Assembly: GCA_030674185.1 (NCBI GenBank)
Contig: CM060312.1
Span: forward strand, 71,738,237-71,802,236
Length of the DNA: 64,000 nucleotides
Origin: Monoplex corrugatus
Taxonomy: Eukaryota; Mollusca; Gastropoda; Littorinimorpha; Ranellidae
Reading direction: 5' to 3'
Below, piece by piece: positions 1-10,639 of the stretch. The notes beneath the pieces were generated by a model. It saw only the letters and a list, made by a program, of their open reading frames with translations. It had not been told where the DNA came from and did not search any database. Position 1 is the first letter of the stretch; each line of letters starts with the position of its first letter. The translations under genes were made by a program, and so were the position numbers.

Positions 1-835
1 ATTAGGGTAATGTATCTGGACTGAAGTCATTAGGGTACTGTATCTGGACTGAAGTCATTAGGGACATTGTATCGACTGAAGTCATTAGGTACTGTATCTG
101 GACTGAAGTCATTAGGACATTGTTAGAACTGAAGTCATTAGGTACTGTATCTGGACTGAAGTCATTAGGGACTGTATATGAACTGAAGTCATTAGGGACT
201 GTATCTGGACTGAAGTCATTAGGGTACTGTATCTGGGAATGAAGTCATTAGGGCACTGTGTATGAACTGAAGTCATTAGGTACTGTATCTGGACTGAAGT
301 CATTAGGTAACTGTTATCTGACTGAAGTCATTAGGGGCACTGTATCTGACTGAAGTCATTAGGGTAATGTATCTGGACTGAAGTAAATTAGGGCACTGTA
401 TCTGGAACTGAAGTCATTAGGGTACTGTATCTGGACTGAAGTCATTAGGGTACTGTATCTGGACTGAAGTCATTAGGGCACTGTATCTGGACTGAAGTCA
501 TTAGGGTACTGTATCTGGACTGAAGTCATTAGGCATTGTAGAACTGAAGTCATTAGGTACTGATCTGGACTGAAGTCATTAGGAGCACTGTTGAACTGAA
601 GTCATTAGGGCACTGTATCTGGACTGAAGTCATAGGGTACTGTATCGGGACTGAAGTCATTATGGGCACTGTATCTGACTGAAATCATTAGGGACTGACT
701 GATGAAGTCAATTAGGGCACTGTACTAATATAAGTCATTAAGGTGAGTCATTAGCACTGTAAACAATATCATGGCACTGTATCTGTACTGAAGACATTAT
801 GGCACTGTACAACTAAGTCATTAGGCACTGTACAA
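1..835. repeat. 28-bp minisatellite, sub-family A
   Basis: About 29 tandem copies of a unit near 28 bp built on GAAGTCATTAGGG followed by TACTGTATCTGGACT. Units differ by single-base indels (for example CATTAGGTACTG, CATTAGGGCACTG), so no reading frame is kept. From about 730 the unit grades into sub-family B. The array runs off the left edge of the window, so its full length is unknown. Confidence 0.95.
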
Positions 836-1917
836 AACTCAGTCATTAGGGCACTGTACAACTCAAGTCATTATGGCACTGCACAACAACTCAAGTCATC
901 AGGCACTGTACAACATCTCAAGTATCAGGGCACTGTACAACATCTCAAGTTATCAGGGCACTGTACAACATCTCAAGTCATCAGGGCACTGTACAACATC
1001 TCAGTCATCAGGGCACTGTACAACATCTCAAGTCATCAGGGCACTGTACAACATCTCAGTCATCAGGGCACTGTACAACATCTCAAGTCATCAGGGCACT
1101 GTACAACATCTCAAGTATCAGGCACTGTACAACCTCAAACAGCACTGTACAACATCAGTCATCAGGGCACTGTACAACAACTCACTCATTAGGACACTGT
1201 ACAACAACTCAAGTCATCAGGGCACTGTACAACAACTCAAGTCATCAGGGCACTGTACAACAACTCACGTCATTAGGGCACTGTACAACAACTCAAGTCA
1301 TCAGGCACTGTACAACAACTCAAGTCATCAGGGCACTGTACAACAACTCAAGTCATCAGGGCACTGTACAACAACTCACGTCATTAGGGCACTGTACAAC
1401 AACTCACGTCATTAGGGCACTGTACAACAACTCAAGTCATTAGGGCACTGCACAACACTCAAGTCATCAGGGCACTGTACAACAACTCAAGTCATCAGGG
1501 CACTGTACAACAACTCAAGTCATTAGGGCACTGTACAACAACTCAAGTCATAGGGCACTGTACAACAACTCAAGTCATAGGGCACTGTACAACAACTCAA
1601 GTCATCAGGGCAATGTACAACACTCAAGTCTTTAGGGCAATGTACAACACTCAAGTCATCAGGGCACTGCACAACAACTCAAGTCATCAGGGCGATGTAC
1701 AACAACTCAAGTCATCAGGGCATGTACAACAACTCAAGTCATCAGAGCACTGTACAACACCTCAAGTCATCAGAGCACTGTACAACAGCTCAAGTCATTA
1801 GGGCATGTACAACACTCAAGTCATTAGGGCATGTACAACAACTCAAGTCATCAGGCACTGTAAGCTAACAGACATCAAGTCAAGTCATTAGGGCGATGTA
1901 CAACAACTCAAGTCATT
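836..1917. repeat. 28-bp minisatellite, sub-family B
   Basis: About 39 copies of a 28-bp unit with the same half as sub-family A (AAGTCATYAGGGCACTGTA) but a different second half (CAACAACTC or CAACATCTC instead of TCTGGACTG). CATC-type units lie at 900-1160 and CAAC-type units after 1160, so sub-types are spatially clustered, as expected from local amplification. The 180-codon open frame here comes from unit lengths near multiples of three and shows no protein signature. Confidence 0.95.
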
Positions 1918-2400
1918 CCTCATTTCTGTCACTCTCTTTGTTTCTCCCTTCCTCCTTTGCTTTCTGTCATCTCTCTTCCTATTATTGTCTGCCTTGCTGG
2001 TCCATTCACCTACATGTGTTCTACAAAGCCTTACATATTTCCTCATAGGATTGATAACTAGGTACATGCATTGACGGCATGTTTGGTTCTAAGGGTATGT
2101 GCTGTGCAGGAGCAATTTTAAGAAATTTAGGCCATTTTTTATGTATGCTTTAGTGTCCTTGGTTATGTTCACATTTATATTCAGGTTTTGTTTTATTCTT
2201 TTTTAATCCTCTGGTGATGAATTGGACGGAATGGTCATCGTCAGGAGCATATCCTTAGATTATTTGCGCACATGCACTGATATGTGTACTTAACTTTCTT
2301 TTCAGCTTTTTTTTTTTTTTTTGGTCTAGAGTTCTGTGCGTTTTGAAATAGTTGTAGCCCTGATATGGCTCTGTGCAGTCGGCTGGGCTTTTGACAATAA
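1918..2400 (+). mobile_element. Retroposon 3' end with AAT-type tail (copy 1)
   Basis: Matches, in opposite orientation, the repeats at 10640-11340, 31650-32170 and 33625-34140. Shared landmarks are ACCTACATGTG, CATAGGATTGATAA, AATTGGACGGAATGG, TCTTAGATTATTTGCGC, and the end CTGATATGGCTCTGTGCAG then TCGGCTGGGCTTTTGACAATAA. The terminal AATAA-type tail indicates that this strand is the sense strand of a LINE or SINE 3' end. No coding part is visible. It interrupts the 28-bp minisatellite: one array-like monomer reappears at 2424-2460. Confidence 0.7.
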
Positions 2401-2456
2401 GACACGTGTAAGAAATCAGATCATCAACTCAAGTCATGAAGGCACTGTATTGGAAC

Positions 2457-2567
2457 TCAGACAGACATGCTGACAGACAGACAGGCAGACACACAGACAG
2501 ACAGACACACAAACAGACGGACACATACACACACACACACATGCACGCACACACACACACATACACG

Positions 2568-2644
<77 letters not shown>
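2457..2644. repeat. (GACA)n/(CA)n microsatellite
   Basis: GACA-type repeats pass into a long, nearly pure CA tract from about 2529 to 2644. The open frames on both strands (poly Cys-Val, His-Thr) are artefacts of the dinucleotide. Confidence 0.97.
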
Positions 2645-2646
<2 letters not shown>

Positions 2647-2977
2647 CTCCTGTCTTTAAGAAATACTCTTTTTAAACGGAAAATTTAAAAAAAAACTACA
2701 ACTGGAGACAGTTGTTTTTATCAAATCAGTATATGCCGGGTATCACGCATTGAAGCACGCATGAATTGTCCGGGAGGGAGGGATTTGTCCTGGGAACACA
2801 ATTTGCGTTAATCACCGAACGGGAGGAACATGGTGGCGCGTTCTGAAAACCAACAGTAGCTCGTTCTGTCCTAGTTGACTGAGTTCTTTCTTTATTGACA
2901 CACGGCTCCTGCACCTGTATAATCACAACATCCTGATTACAGTTACCCTCAAACTGACGGAGGCCTTGTTCACAGGA
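2645..2977. other. Unrecognised intervening sequence
   Basis: About 330 bases between two microsatellites. I see no coding frame, repeat homology inside the window or RNA motif here. Confidence 0.5.
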
Positions 2978-2978
2978 C

Positions 2979-3014
<36 letters not shown>
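2978..3014. repeat. (GACA)n microsatellite
   Basis: About nine perfect ACAG/GACA units. Confidence 0.95.
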
Positions 3015-3127
3015 CTACTGTGTCTAGCGGATTTCTAAAACAGACGAGAAAAAGCGACGGAGAAAAGGGAGAGAAGTAGAATCAACATGATGATGCTATA
3101 CTTATAGCCTCCCTTACATCCTCCCCT

Positions 3128-3600
3128 CCCCCCCCCCCCCCCCTAATCTCCCCTCTTCCAAAGAAACAGAAAATATGCGAAAACGCAACCACACAACAGT
3201 GTAATCTGCGGGACACCAACTGAAGTAAGCAGGAAGAAGAAGAAGAACAAGAAGAAGAAGAAGAAGCAGAAGAAGAAAAGAAGAAGCAGAAGAAGAAAAG
3301 AAGAAGCAGAAGAAGAAAAGAAGAAGAAGAAAAAGAAGAAGAAGAAGAAGAGATAAAAAAAAAGAAGAAGAAGAATGTATATATGGTGCGCCACAATAAT
3401 AACAATACTACTATTACTACTAATAAGATGATGATGATGATACTAATAATAATGATAGTAATAATAATAATAATGATGATGATGATGATGATGATGATGA
3501 TAATAATAACAACAACAACAGCAATGATAATGATAATGATGATAATAATAATAATGATAATAATAATAATTATTATTATTATAATAATGAAGAAGAAGAA
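3128..3600. repeat. Poly-C, (GAA)n and (AAT/ATG)n compound microsatellite
   Basis: A run of C at about 3128-3143, then GAA/GAAGAAAA repeats at 3235-3375, then interspersed AAT, ATG and ATA triplets at 3395-3600. The purine-rich GAA tract has mirror symmetry and could form triplex DNA. Open frames of Lys, Ser/Phe or Ile/Met here are repeat artefacts. Confidence 0.95.
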
Positions 3601-3939
3601 GGTACATCATGGAACTCCTAAAAGTGCTCTAGGTCCTTACACCTTACAGTGTACAGTACAAAAGAACGAAATAAGCTCATGCATGTAACACACATTCACT
3701 ACTTTTACTCATTACATCATGTACACTCTCCCTCACATCCATATACACCATACTACAAGAACGCACTAGACCAGGGTGTGGACAAGGTCAGCATCAACAT
3801 AGTTACTTCAAACAGAAGGACTCTTAGAAGAGATGCACTTTTAAGAGCGTTTTAAATTAAAAGAGAAAAAGGTTCGGCAAATTTACCAGATCAAAGGGCA
3901 GACTATTTCAATACTTCAGAGAGTCAAAACATCCTGTTC

Positions 3940-4195
3940 TCTAATTCAGTCAGTTCAGTTACTTCATTCAAAATACCTTGTACCCTAGTTCATTCAGTTC
4001 AATTACTTCATTCAATATACCCTGTACACTCGTTCATTCAGTTCAATTACTTCATTCAAAATACCCTGTACCCTTGTTCAATCAGTTCAATTAATTCATT
4101 CAATATACCCTGTACAGTGGTTCATTCAGTTCAGTTATTTCATTCAAACTGTACACTAGTTCATTCAGTTCAGTTACTTCATTCAAAATAACCTT
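3940..4195. repeat. 44-bp minisatellite
   Basis: Five to six copies of a 44-bp unit: GTTCATTCAGTTCAATTACT, then TCATTCAAAATACCCTGTAC, then a variable CCTT, ACTC or AGTG. The last copy is shortened. Confidence 0.9.
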
Positions 4196-4324
4196 TATGA
4201 AACATTAATCTGACAACACCAGATTGCTTGGAGCGTTAAGATGGACAGCTAACAGACCAGATTTTATGTTGCGGGCTGGGACTGAACTCCAGACATATTC
4301 AATCTTAAATCCACGCCTGCTCCA
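4196..4324 (-). mobile_element. Possible tRNA-derived SINE head
   Basis: On the minus strand a box A-like TGGTTAATGGAG is followed about 45 bases later by a box B-like GAGTTCAGTCCCA, the spacing expected of a tRNA promoter. No further SINE body is visible. Old or chance match. Confidence 0.3.
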
Positions 4325-4522
4325 TTAACCATTTTGACTCCTGCACCCTGTCCACCAGCATCTTCCATTGTCAACCAAGCTAGCAAAGGAAAACATTTAA
4401 CCCTTTGACTTCCTCACCCTATCCACCACCAGCTTCCAACAGGAATCTGGTGGATAGGGTGAGAGAGTCAAAGGGTTAAGTTTTTGCAGTTGGTAGGTAG
4501 GGTGCGGGAGTCAGAGGGTTAA
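4325..4522. mobile_element. TTAA-ended palindromic MITE (copy 1)
   Basis: Starts TTAACC and ends GAGGGTTAA. It has outer inverted arms (GACTCCTGCACCCTGTCCAC against GGTAGGGTGCGGGAGTC) and a second, inner inverted repeat (TTAACCCTTTGACTTCCTCA against GAGAGAGTCAAAGGGTTAA). TTAA target sites and CCCTTTG ends are the hallmark of piggyBac-type DNA transposons; with no coding sequence this would be a non-autonomous MITE. Related copies are at 12066, 14170, 17608, 24567 and 26677. Confidence 0.75.
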
Positions 4523-4782
4523 TGCTTATTGCCCAGTAAACTCTTTCACTCTGCCTAGGTTCCTGTCAGCGATAGCTCCCAGAGTCATCGAGACACACAC
4601 ACATTTCGCTCACCCCCTCCCACCCCCACCGGCCCCCGCAACCAAGGTGAAGTTGTGATTCTGTGATCCTGTGATCCTAAAGAGCTCTAAATTCACCTTC
4701 AATATGTGGAATTATTTTCTGTCTTCTGAATCACCAGTCAGTTTCTTTGCTATAATTTCCATCAGTTGTCGATTTCTGTCAA

Positions 4783-4930
4783 TTTTATAATAACAATAAT
4801 AATAATAATAATAATAATGATAATAATAATAATAGTAATAATAATAATGAAAATAATAGTAATAGCAATAACAATAAGAATGATAATAGTGATATTTATA
4901 AGGCGCCAAATCTTGATTCAAGATTCAAAC
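4783..4930 (-). mobile_element. (AAT)n tail with possible L2-type LINE 3' end
   Basis: An AAT/AATG-rich tract at 4783-4888 adjoins, on the minus strand, a GGCGCCTTATAAATATC-like motif. This resembles the GCGCTATATAAAT plus ATT-repeat end of L2-like LINEs, clearly present at 55165-55198. Strongly decayed, so assignment is tentative. Confidence 0.4.
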
Positions 4931-5192
4931 CTAGGCGCACAATCTCATCATTCACCAAAGTAATCACCAACAACGACCACATCTCCAGGGCACAGAGCAC
5001 ACGCAGACTGGGAGGGGGAAGACAGGAGGGGAATAGGGCGTGTGACCCCTGACCCAAGCCGCCATCCCCTCCTCTGACCCCTCCCCACCCCCCACCCCCA
5101 CACACACAACCAGGATGTTGAGCTAGGGTATACTCAAGCTTGTTCGACGAACGACCCTTGACTCAAGTTGTCGTCCTCTAGGTCACACACAC

Positions 5193-5214
5193 ATATTCTG
5201 TCTCTCTCTCTCTC

Positions 5215-5245
<31 letters not shown>

Positions 5246-5277
5246 GTCTCTCTGTCTGTGTCTTCTGTCTGTGTCTG

Positions 5278-5366
<89 letters not shown>

Positions 5367-5368
5367 CT
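5193..5368. repeat. (CT)n/(GTCT)n/(TATC)n microsatellite
   Basis: CT-rich tract at 5193-5255, GTCT repeats at 5260-5308, then perfect TATC repeats at about 5318-5366. Confidence 0.95.
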
Positions 5369-5372
5369 TAAC

Positions 5373-5448
5373 CAAGACTTCAAAAAGGCAAGAAGGCTAA
5401 TTAGGCCTCAAGGGAAGGGACCTGGGAAGCGAACCTATCTCTCTTTTT
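5373..5448 (+). repeat. Short dispersed repeat (copy 1 of 2)
   Basis: About 75 bases match 36517-36592: AGGCAAGAAGGCTAA, then a variable stretch, then GGGAAGCGAACCTAT (GGGAAATGAGCCTAT in the other copy). The reverse strand carries a box B-like AGGTTCGCTTCCC. Probably the remnant of a SINE family. Confidence 0.55.
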
Positions 5449-5519
5449 GCATGGTCAGAACACGATATCCGTTTAATCTGCGGTAATCTTTTCAGGTCTA
5501 GTCAAGCTTTCAAGAAGCG

Positions 5520-5852
5520 ATGTGTCCAGTCCTAAGGAACTTGACCCTTCTCGAAAGTTTCTTGAAAGATAACGTACACTTTGACCTTGTCAAAGAAATA
5601 AGAGGGAAGCAGGGAGAATTTTTAGAATATCAACCAAAGGACATAACTCTTGAGAGTCACGTAGGACTTATCTCCCATGTTGTGGAACTTCTCAAATCTA
5701 ACATAGTTTGCGCTACTATCTCCCATGTTGTAGAACTTCTCAAATCTAACATAGATTGCGCTACTATCTCCCATGTTGTAGAACTTCTCAAATCTAATAT
5801 AGTTTGCGTTACCATTCAGCTGGCATATAGAAGCAGACGCAAAGCACAATAA
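5520..5852 (+). CDS. Hypothetical 110-residue ORF with three 16-residue repeats
   Basis: An open frame from ATG at 5520. Residues from about 51 onward contain three consecutive 48-bp units (5670-5717, 5718-5765, 5766-5813) encoding ISHVVELLKSNIVCAT or a close variant. The N-terminal half is mixed-charge and not low complexity. I recognise no family and see no signal peptide, splice sites or poly-A signal. The 48-bp unit, a multiple of three, keeps the frame open by itself, so this may be only a short minisatellite beside a chance ORF. Reported as possible, not proven. Confidence 0.25.
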   Translation: MCPVLRNLTLLESFLKDNVHFDLVKEIRGKQGEFLEYQPKDITLESHVGLISHVVELLKSNIVCATISHVVELLKSNIDCATISHVVELLKSNIVCVTIQLAYRSRRKAQ

Positions 5853-6081
5853 CCGTAAGCTCAGAACACTTTGGCCTTGTCATTTTCAGAGAACGTTTTC
5901 ACGTCCGAGTATATAATGTTGCCTGGGCCATGGGTTGTATCTTTTCTGTATCGTGTAGTGTTTCAAGCATTATATGTTCAATTATTTCATCATCAAGGCT
6001 AGCTTGTGTCTCAGCTTATAGTTCAGATCAGCAATAATCATTTTTTATTTTTCCTGTTGAGCTAAAAAAGTCTTTAGCAGC

Positions 6082-6173
6082 AATTCTAGCAGCATTAACA
6101 GCGGTAGTAGTAGTGTAGTAGTAGTAGTAGTGTAGTAGTAGTAGTAGTAATAGTAGTAGTAGTAGTAGTACAA
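6082..6173. repeat. (AGT)n microsatellite
   Basis: Tandem AGT/GTAGT triplets; a separate GTT run lies at 6233-6256. Confidence 0.95.
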
Positions 6174-6299
6174 TCGATATTACTATTAGTTTTATTGATA
6201 ATGTACTTATCATAATTATTTGCTTGTCTACGTTGTTGTTGTTGTTGTTGTTGTTTTTTCATATTCAGTGCTAGTTTTCTTTCCCTGAGCCAGTTGTCT

Positions 6300-6570
6300 T
6301 GTCTCACGCTTTCCAAAACAAGTGTGACTGCCCGCGTTCAAGTAAACAGGAACCAGAAAAAACACGAAAAAAGAATCAGAACGCGTATTTACTACAACAG
6401 GCAAGACAGGCACAAATTTTCGGCCAACTGTCCTTTGTTAAGCGTAAGATCACAAACACGCAAACACCAAATATAAAAATTCGGAGAAAAAGACTTTCTC
6501 TCACACTGGACGAAGCAACAGGGAAGTTTTGAGTCTTTTTCTCCTAATGTTTGCATTTGGTGTTTGCGTA
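6300..6570 (+). mobile_element. Long palindromic (foldback) repeat, copy 1
   Basis: Shares CCCGCGTTCAAG, AGAACGCG, GACAGGCACAAATTTTCGG and AAACACCAAATA with repeats at 14045/17339, 42161, 45785 and 51690. The 38-base arms at 6458-6495 and 6532-6569 are imperfect inverted copies around a spacer. No coding capacity. Probably a foldback-type DNA element or a retroelement terminal repeat. The right half is truncated where the 43-bp minisatellite begins. Confidence 0.7.
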
Positions 6571-6571
6571 C

Positions 6572-7165
6572 TTCACACTTCTTGCTGTGCAATTTTATTG
6601 AACAACACTGTGTTTCACACCTCTTGTTACAAATAACACTGATTCATGCACTGTATTTCACGCTTCATATCATACATAATACTTACACACTGTCTTTCAC
6701 ACCTTTTGCGCTGTATAACATTGAATCACATGATGTGTTTCATGCCTTTTTGCTGTATATAAGACTGTATTTCACACCTCTTGCAGTTCAGAACATTGAA
6801 TCACACACTGTATTTCACACCTCTTGCAGTTCGGAACATTGAATCACACACTGTATTTCACACCTCTTGCAGTTCAGAACATTGAATCACACACTGTATT
6901 TCACACCTCTTGCAGTTCAGAACATTGAATCACACACTGTATTTCACACCTCTTGCAGTTCAGAACATTGAATCACACACTGTATTTCACACCTCTTGCA
7001 GTTCAGAACATTGAATCACACACTGTATTTCACACCTCTTGCAGTTCAGAACATTGAATCACACACTGTATTTCATACCTCTTGCAGTTCAGAACATTGA
7101 ATCACACACTGTATTTCACACCTCTTGCAGTTCAGAACATTGAATCACACACTGTATTTCATACC
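6572..7165. repeat. 43-bp minisatellite
   Basis: From about 6770 there are nine nearly identical 43-bp units (TTGCAGTTCAGAACATTGAA, then TCACACACTGTATTTCACAC, CTC). Upstream, from 6572, four or five much more diverged units are recognisable, so the array has an old edge and a young core. Confidence 0.95.
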
Positions 7166-7805
7166 ACTGCTGTATACATAATTAAATCACACACTGTATT
7201 TCATACCACTGCTGTATACATAATTAAATCACACACTGTATTTCATACCACTGCTGTATACATAATTAAATCACACACTGTATTTCATACCACTGCTGTA
7301 TACATAATTAAATCACACACTGTATTTCATACCACTGCTGTATACATAATTAAATCACACACTGTATTTCATACCACTGCTGTATACATAATTAAATCAC
7401 ACACTGTATTTCATACCACTGCTGTATACATAATTAAATCACACACTGTATTTCATACCACTGCTGTATACATAATTAAATCACACACTGTATTTCATAC
7501 CACTGCTGTATACATAATTAAATCACACACTGTATTTCATACCACTGCTGTATGCATAGTTAAATCACACACTGTATTTCATACCACTGCTGTATACATA
7601 ATTAAATCACACACTGTATTTCATACCACTGCTGTATACATAATTAAATCACACACTGTATTTCACACCACTGCTGTATACATAATTGAATCATACCCTG
7701 CATTTCACACCACTTGCTGTACATAACACTTCATTTCACACCTCGTGTTGTATAGTACATTAAACTAGACATTGTATTTCACACCACTTGCTGTACATAA
7801 CACTA
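7166..7805. repeat. 42-bp minisatellite derived from the 43-bp unit
   Basis: About thirteen nearly identical units of 42 bp (TGCTGTATACATAATTAAAT, CACACACTGTATTTCATACC, AC), sharing CACACACTGTATTTCA with the preceding array. Because 42 is divisible by three, a 214-codon frame remains open with a 14-residue repeat (TAVYIIKSHTVFHT); there is no independent coding evidence. Degenerate units extend to about 7805. Confidence 0.95.
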
Positions 7806-7811
7806 AATCAA

Positions 7812-8160
7812 CAGGTGCAGTAGTCAAATGGGTATAGTGTCAGAATTCCAACCATAAAGTGTGGGATTCAATCCTGCCAGGACACTTTCCACCTGGTGGG
7901 TAAATGGTGGGATTCCGATCTTCCAGGTCGACAATATGTGTAGGTCTGTTAGTACCTAACCTCTTTTCGTGTGTGTAAGCACGCACAACAACACTCATGC
8001 ACGTTAAAAATCCTGTAAGTCATGTCAGTGTCAGGTGGTTTATGGAAAACATAACAACACCCAGCATACACGTCTTCCGAAGATGGAGTATGCAGACTGT
8101 GCAGCAACATGCCACCTACACAGTGTGTGTAAAACAACGTGCATACACACATCCCAGGAA
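7812..8160 (+). mobile_element. tRNA-derived SINE
   Basis: A box A-like TAGTCAAATGGGT and box B-like GGGATTCAATCCT are spaced as in a tRNA promoter. They are followed by a body with CACTTTCCACCTGGTGGGTA, CACGCACAACAACACTCATG, CACGTTAAAAATCCTGTAA and GGTTTATGGAAAACATAACA. From memory this body matches a SINE family abundant in caenogastropod snails, which supports a molluscan origin; this needs a database check. Confidence 0.65.
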
Positions 8161-8255
8161 AAAGTCGAAACGCTAAAAATAAAAAGACAAAAACATACAG
8201 GCCCTAAACATCTGTCCCCACCCCTCGCATCCCACCTCCACCCCCACCCCGCTGA

Positions 8256-8257
<2 letters not shown>

Positions 8258-8352
<95 letters not shown>
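8258..8352. repeat. (CA)n microsatellite
   Basis: Nearly pure CA tract with one interruption. Confidence 0.97.
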
Positions 8353-8353
<1 letters not shown>

Positions 8354-8557
8354 GTACACACGTTTTAACACACCCCTTGCTCTACATAGCGCAGACTATT
8401 TCACAAAATGTGCACCACCCACCTTACCTCTGGGCATGAATCCTTTGAACTTTCAGACAACACAGACGTAGAGTATAATATGTGTTGATGGAACTGCAGC
8501 AACCACTGACAGTGAAGTCTGGCACAGAACTGTTCGCAGCTGTGAGTAGAACTGACG

Positions 8558-8558
<1 letters not shown>

Positions 8559-8632
<74 letters not shown>

Positions 8633-8700
8633 GCTGAACGCTGGTATACGCCTGTTCACTCTTTTCAGTTGCCGTCAGGACTTGGGGGGGGGGGGGGGGA
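8559..8700. repeat. (TG)n tract and poly-G run
   Basis: Pure TG at 8559-8631, and about 17 consecutive G at 8683-8699. The TG tract is complementary to the CA tract about 200 bases upstream. Confidence 0.97.
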
Positions 8701-9028
8701 GGAATGATGTGATTTTCAAACACGCTTAGAAGTTGTCGGCAAGTATGTGTGTATATTATCACAGGTGGTCGATCGGTACTATGTAGTGCAGCACAAAAAT
8801 AGACGGTTCATCAAGTACAACAACAGAAAATAACATGAATACGCAATGGAATGGATGGGTGAAACGGAAGAGGCAGGTTACTTGCCATGCTTACCATGTG
8901 TCAACATATTAACACATTTAGCATAAACATAGGTTGTCAGTGGTTTTTGTGCTGTTTCTCAACAACCTGTTAGTGACAGATTCATTGGGAAAAATCAGCT
9001 ACCGATGATGCTTATTAATTCTCTGTAT

Positions 9029-9165
9029 ATGATGATGATGATGATGATGACAACGATAATAATGATAATAGTAGTAATTATGATGATGATGATGATAACG
9101 ATAACAACGATAATCATAATAGTAATTATGATGATGATGATGATCATCATCATGATCATGATTTC
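9029..9165. repeat. (ATG/AAT)n microsatellite
   Basis: Two related blocks of ATGATG and ATAATAGTAATT triplets, the second an imperfect copy of the first. Confidence 0.9.
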
Positions 9166-9212
9166 ATTTAGCAATAACATAAAATCGAAGATAGGTACCA
9201 GAAATATCAGTC

Positions 9213-9213
9213 A

Positions 9214-9259
<46 letters not shown>

Positions 9260-9260
9260 A

Positions 9261-9300
<40 letters not shown>

Positions 9301-9331
9301 TACATACACACACACACCACACACAAACACA

Positions 9332-9411
<80 letters not shown>

Positions 9412-9572
9412 AACACACAACACACAAACATACTTATAGTGAAAAGACGTTAAATCAAGGAACGAACGAACAAACATACGCATACATGAACACAGACATT
9501 TATGTACACACACTTACACACTCACATATACAGAGAGACAAACACATACCCTCACACTCACACACACACACA

Positions 9573-9610
<38 letters not shown>

Positions 9611-9690
9611 GCACACACACACACACACACTCTCTCTCTCCCTCTCTCTCTCCCTCTCCCTCTCTCCCATTCTCTTTCTCTTTCTCTTTC
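9213..9690. repeat. (CA)n and (CT)n compound microsatellite
   Basis: CA tracts at 9213-9430 and 9500-9630, then CT/CCCTCT tracts to 9690. All open frames in this stretch are dinucleotide artefacts. Confidence 0.97.
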
Positions 9691-9904
9691 TCTCTGATAG
9701 ATCAGTATGTGACATGTAAAAGTCACTATCATAAACCTCCCCTACCTTGTACTTGTGAGTGTTGTACGTAACGTACGTAACGCTTAGTACATGTAACTCT
9801 TCATCATGTACATTCAGAGTCTTGGATGTCAGTAGTTCTGGGGGGTGGGGGGTGGGGGAGAACGGCTGCTTTTGGAAGGGCATGGTACAGGTCTCCTTTC
9901 ATAG

Positions 9905-10615
9905 GAGAGATTGGGGAGAAGGGGGAAGTTATTCAGATTGGGGAGAAGGGGGAAGTCATTCAGATTGGGGAGAAGGGGGGAAGTCATTCAGATTGGGGAG
10001 AAGGGGGAAGTCATTCAGATTGGGGAGAAGGGGGAAGTCATTCAGATTGGGGAGAAGGGGGAAGTCATTCAGATTGGGGAGAAGGGGGAAGTCATTCAGA
10101 TTGGGGAGAAGGGGGGAAGTCATTCAGATTGGGGAGAAGGGGGGAAGTCATTCAGATTGGGGAGAAGGGGGAAAGTCACCCAGATTGGGGAGAAGGGGGA
10201 AGTCACTCAGATTGGGGAGAAGGGGGGAAGTCACTCAGATTGGGGAGAAGGGGGAAGTCAATCAGATTGGGGAGAAGGGGGGAAGTCACTCAGATTGGGG
10301 AGAAGGGGGAAGTCACTCAGATTGGGGAGAAGGGGGAAGCCACCCAGATTGGGGAGAAGGGGGGAACTCACTCAGATTGGGGAGAAAAGGGAAGTCATTC
10401 AGATTGGGGAGAAGGGGGGAAGTCATTCAGATTGGGAGAAGGGGGAAGTCATTCAGATTGGGGAGAAGGGGGGAAGTCATTCAGATTGGGGAGAAGGGGG
10501 AAGTCATTCAGATTGGGGAGAAGGGGGAAATCATTCAGATTGGGGAGAAGGGGGAAGTCATTCAGATTGGGGAGAAGGGGGGAAGTCATTTAGATTGGGG
10601 AGAAGGGGGAAGTCA
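9905..10615. repeat. 27/28-bp G-rich minisatellite
   Basis: About 26 units of CAGATTGGGGAGAAGGGGG plus AAGTCATT. Units have five or six G in the second run, giving 27- or 28-bp lengths, and CACT, CACC or CATT variants are clustered in the middle. Each unit has a G4 and a G5-6 tract. Long frames stay open in three frames (up to 300 codons), which shows that they reflect repeat structure and not selection for a protein. Confidence 0.96.
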
Positions 10616-10639
10616 CTCGCTTGGTCTGGTTCCGCAACT

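Noticed and set aside
1..835. Repeated ATTAGGG resembling telomeric DNA or CRISPR-like direct repeats
   Set aside because: The motif is part of a 28-bp minisatellite; there are no unique spacers of constant length and the genome is animal.
7082..7726. 214-residue repeat protein
   Set aside because: A 42-bp unit without stops keeps a frame open automatically; the adjoining 43-bp array of related sequence is not open, and no non-repeat domain is attached.
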